Shown: piece after piece, positions 43,652-45,751 of the stretch
How the letters are laid out: every line of letters begins with the position of its first letter
Numbering within the stretch: the first letter of the stretch is position 1
Source: Aphanocapsa lilacina HA4352-LM1
Lineage (GTDB): Bacteria; Cyanobacteriota; Cyanobacteriia; Gloeobacterales; Gloeobacteraceae
Direction of reading: 5' to 3'
DNA length: 45,751 bases
Assembly: GCA_019359725.1 (NCBI GenBank)
Contig: JAHHGR010000034.1
Span: forward strand, 1-45,751
Program-made: the position numbers and the translations under genes
The notes under the pieces: generated by a model
What the model was told of the DNA's origin: nothing
Database searches by the model: none
The model's input: the letters and a program-made list of their open reading frames with translations, nothing else

Positions 43652-45494
43652 CCGATCCGGCGCTCTCCCAGCCGACTTTGACGCCTCTGTTTTGTTCGTC
43701 GAGCCAGGATTTGAGAGGTGCAAAGTAGTCGAGCATGGCGGTCGCGTCCATCTGCCGCTCGCCGGTCATCGCGGAGAGCACCTCCGGCCAGGGACGGCTC
43801 TGTCCGGCTTCGAGCATCACCGCAAGCTTCGCCCCCGCCGCTTTGTTGCCGTAGACCGAACAGCGGTGCAAGGGGCCGGTATAACCCGCTTCCCGGCACA
43901 GCGCCCGGTGGAACTGGAACTGCAGCACCCGCGCCAGGAAATAGCGGGTGTAGGGGGTGTTGGCCGGTACGTGGAACTTGGCGCCGGGGTCAAAGTCGGC
44001 CTCCGAGCGCGGCAGGGGGGCCGAGACGCCCTGGTAGCGCTCGCGCATTGCCCACCAGGCTTTGTTGTAGTCTTTGGGCTGGACGGCGCCCGAGTAGACT
44101 TTCCAGCGCCATTGGTCGATGAGCAGCCCGAAGGGCAAAAAGGCAACTTTGTCGAGCGCCTGCCGCAGCAGGATGCCGGTGTCGGCTTCGGGACCGGGGA
44201 TGGTGCCCATCAGTCCGACTTTGACCAGGTACTCCGGCGTCACCGACAGGGCGATCGTGTCGCCCACCGCCTCGTGAAAGCCGTCGTTGGCGCTGTTTCG
44301 AAACAGCGGCGGCTGCTTTTTGTAGGCGCGCTGGTAGAAGTTGTGGCCCAGTTCATGGTGGACAGTGACAAAATCCTCGCCCGTCACCTCAGTACACATC
44401 TTGATGCGGATGTCGTCGGAATTGTCGATTTCCCAGGCGCTCGCGTGGCAGACCACCTCGCGATCTTTGGGTTTGACGAGCATCGAACGCTCCCAAAAAG
44501 TCTTGGGCAGAGAATCAAATCCGAGCGAGGTGAAAAAGCGCTCGCCGTATCCGAACATGCCCCGCTCATCGACGTTTTTGGCCTTGAGCAGTTGGGTGAG
44601 GTCGTAACTGGGAACCACCCCCGCCGGGGCCACCAGCGGATAGATATTGCCCCACTCCTGGGCCCACATGTTGCCGAGCAGGTGGGCGGGGATGGGTCGA
44701 TTCGCCGGTACCAGTTTGGTGCCGTACTGCTCGCCCAACTTGGTGCGCACGTAGGCGTGCAGCGAGATATACAGAGGCTTCACCTGCCCCCAGAGCCGCT
44801 CGACTTCAGCGGCAAAGGCGTCCGGTTCCATGTCGTAGTTGGAGCGCCACATCGCCCCGGCATCGGCGAAGCCCAGTTCGCGCGCCCCCTTGTTCGCCAA
44901 CTGCACAAAGCGCTCGTAGCGGGGCCTTAGAGGCGCGCCCACCCGGTGCCAGCCCTGCCAGACATCGAGCAGCTCCTGCGGATCGCGGCTGGTGGCGAGG
45001 ATGCGCGAAAGCTCGTTGATCTGCAGACAAGTTTCTTTGCCGTCTGCCCCCGGCCGGCAGTAGATGCCCCGACCGTACTCGCTCTCCATACCGACGGTGA
45101 TTTTGGTCAATTCGGCCTGTGCCTTGGGATCACCCGGGGGCGGAGCCGCCAGGCTCAACTTGAGCAGTTTGAATTTGCGCGCCAGTTCCGGTGGCAGGGG
45201 CGCGTCGTCGAAACGCTTCGCAGCCATGGCCAGCCGCTGGGTGGCCGCGGCCAAATTTTTCTGGGCTTCGGCCGCCAACGCCTCGGTGTCCCCGGTGATA
45301 TACGTGGCGTTGACCCAACTGGCCCGGTTGGACTGCACCCCCAGCGCCACCAATTCGCCCTCGGCTTTTTGCATGAAAGCTTGCGCCTCGGCAATATTTT
45401 TAGTCGTGGCCACGCGCGGGGGCAGCGGCTCGGCGGCGACGGCATGGGCACCCAGGCTCAACAACAGCCCGGCCAGGCAGAAATGGCGTTTCAC
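43632..45494 (-). CDS. Peptidase M2, angiotensin-converting-enzyme-like
   Basis: A 620-residue secreted zinc peptidase of family M2, peptidyl-dipeptidases related to animal ACE. The zinc site is HHELGH (H380, H384), with the third ligand E408 in GFHEAVGDTIALSV. The order and spacing match ACE. The signal peptide follows a GTG start at 45492-45494 (KRHFCLAGLLLSLGAHAVAA), which has AGAGGAG 8 bases upstream; an ATG 11 codons earlier would disturb it. The substrate is unknown. It is transcribed towards the GNAT gene. psbA lies upstream on the same strand but is separated from it by a terminator. Confidence 0.92.
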   Translation of the reverse strand: MKRHFCLAGLLLSLGAHAVAAEPLPPRVATTKNIAEAQAFMQKAEGELVALGVQSNRASWVNATYITGDTEALAAEAQKNLAAATQRLAMAAKRFDDAPLPPELARKFKLLKLSLAAPPPGDPKAQAELTKITVGMESEYGRGIYCRPGADGKETCLQINELSRILATSRDPQELLDVWQGWHRVGAPLRPRYERFVQLANKGARELGFADAGAMWRSNYDMEPDAFAAEVERLWGQVKPLYISLHAYVRTKLGEQYGTKLVPANRPIPAHLLGNMWAQEWGNIYPLVAPAGVVPSYDLTQLLKAKNVDERGMFGYGERFFTSLGFDSLPKTFWERSMLVKPKDREVVCHASAWEIDNSDDIRIKMCTEVTGEDFVTVHHELGHNFYQRAYKKQPPLFRNSANDGFHEAVGDTIALSVTPEYLVKVGLMGTIPGPEADTGILLRQALDKVAFLPFGLLIDQWRWKVYSGAVQPKDYNKAWWAMRERYQGVSAPLPRSEADFDPGAKFHVPANTPYTRYFLARVLQFQFHRALCREAGYTGPLHRCSVYGNKAAGAKLAVMLEAGQSRPWPEVLSAMTGERQMDATAMLDYFAPLKSWLDEQNRGVKVGWESAGSVSSTIR

Positions 45495-45574
45495 AGCAGA
45501 TGCTCCTCTTTTGACCGTTTCGACCATAGCATTTGGAATTACCAGAGCCAGACTCAGAAGCTACACGGTCTTAC

Positions 45575-45600
45575 CCAAAAAAAGGCCCCCGAAGGGGCCT
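45575..45600 (-). terminator. psbA: Intrinsic terminator of psbA
   Basis: On the minus strand a 7-bp GC-rich stem (45594-45600 with 45583-45589, 4-base loop) is followed by a T-run, 25 bases beyond the psbA stop. Confidence 0.9.
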
Positions 45601-45624
45601 GCATTCACAGATCGAGAGAGAAAG

Positions 45625-45751
<127 letters not shown>

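Overview
The window looks like chromosome from a GC-rich cyanobacterium, most likely a Gloeobacter-type lineage. The strongest taxonomic marks are the 3' end of psbA (photosystem II D1) at the right edge, cyanobacterial small families (DUF3067-like, DUF2839-like), a GuaB3-type IMP dehydrogenase-like protein and a transaldolase carrying C-terminal EF-hands. The genus is an inference from overall character and not from a diagnostic marker. I saw no rRNA, tRNA or CRISPR array.

Layout. 1-67 holds the first codons of a probable transposase. 143-6321 (all minus) is a housekeeping block read as rplK-rplA-[L10 leader with attenuator]-rplJ-rplL-guaB3-LOG family-accD-DUF3067. 6501-15599 holds a DUF1269 protein, an MscS channel, a large GH63-like glucosidase, an outer-membrane-like protein, an AIM24 protein, a glutamate-receptor-like ion channel and a MarC membrane protein. 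15622-23018 (minus) is a sulfatase operon: the formylglycine-generating enzyme is transcribed first, followed by three sulfatases, the last of which is broken by a short deletion. 23400-27171 (plus) is a carbon-metabolism run: transaldolase/EF-hand, phosphoglycerate mutase and a GH13 amylase-family enzyme. A decayed IS1634-type transposase follows at about 27250-28541.

28762-36520 holds a DinG-like helicase whose iron-sulfur site lacks one cysteine, a Cys-rich small protein, a DedA protein, a candidate small RNA with its own terminator, a zinc-ribbon membrane protein, a small Cys protein translationally coupled to a TldE/PmbA-like protein, an RlmD-type RNA methyltransferase and a DUF2839 protein. 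36623-42374 holds a Uma2 nuclease, a two-component system (histidine kinase overlapping its response regulator), then three same-strand genes of unknown function: one proline-rich and two strongly acidic proteins. 42512-43031 is a decayed secreted-protein gene. 43166-45494 holds a GNAT acetyltransferase converging on an angiotensin-converting-enzyme-like M2 peptidase, then psbA.

How parts fit: the FGE would convert the active-site Cys of the sulfatases to formylglycine, so these genes form one functional unit. The L10 leader would let the L10/L12 complex control rplJL transcription. The two-component system lies directly upstream of the unknown acidic/proline-rich cluster and could regulate it, but the sequence does not prove this.
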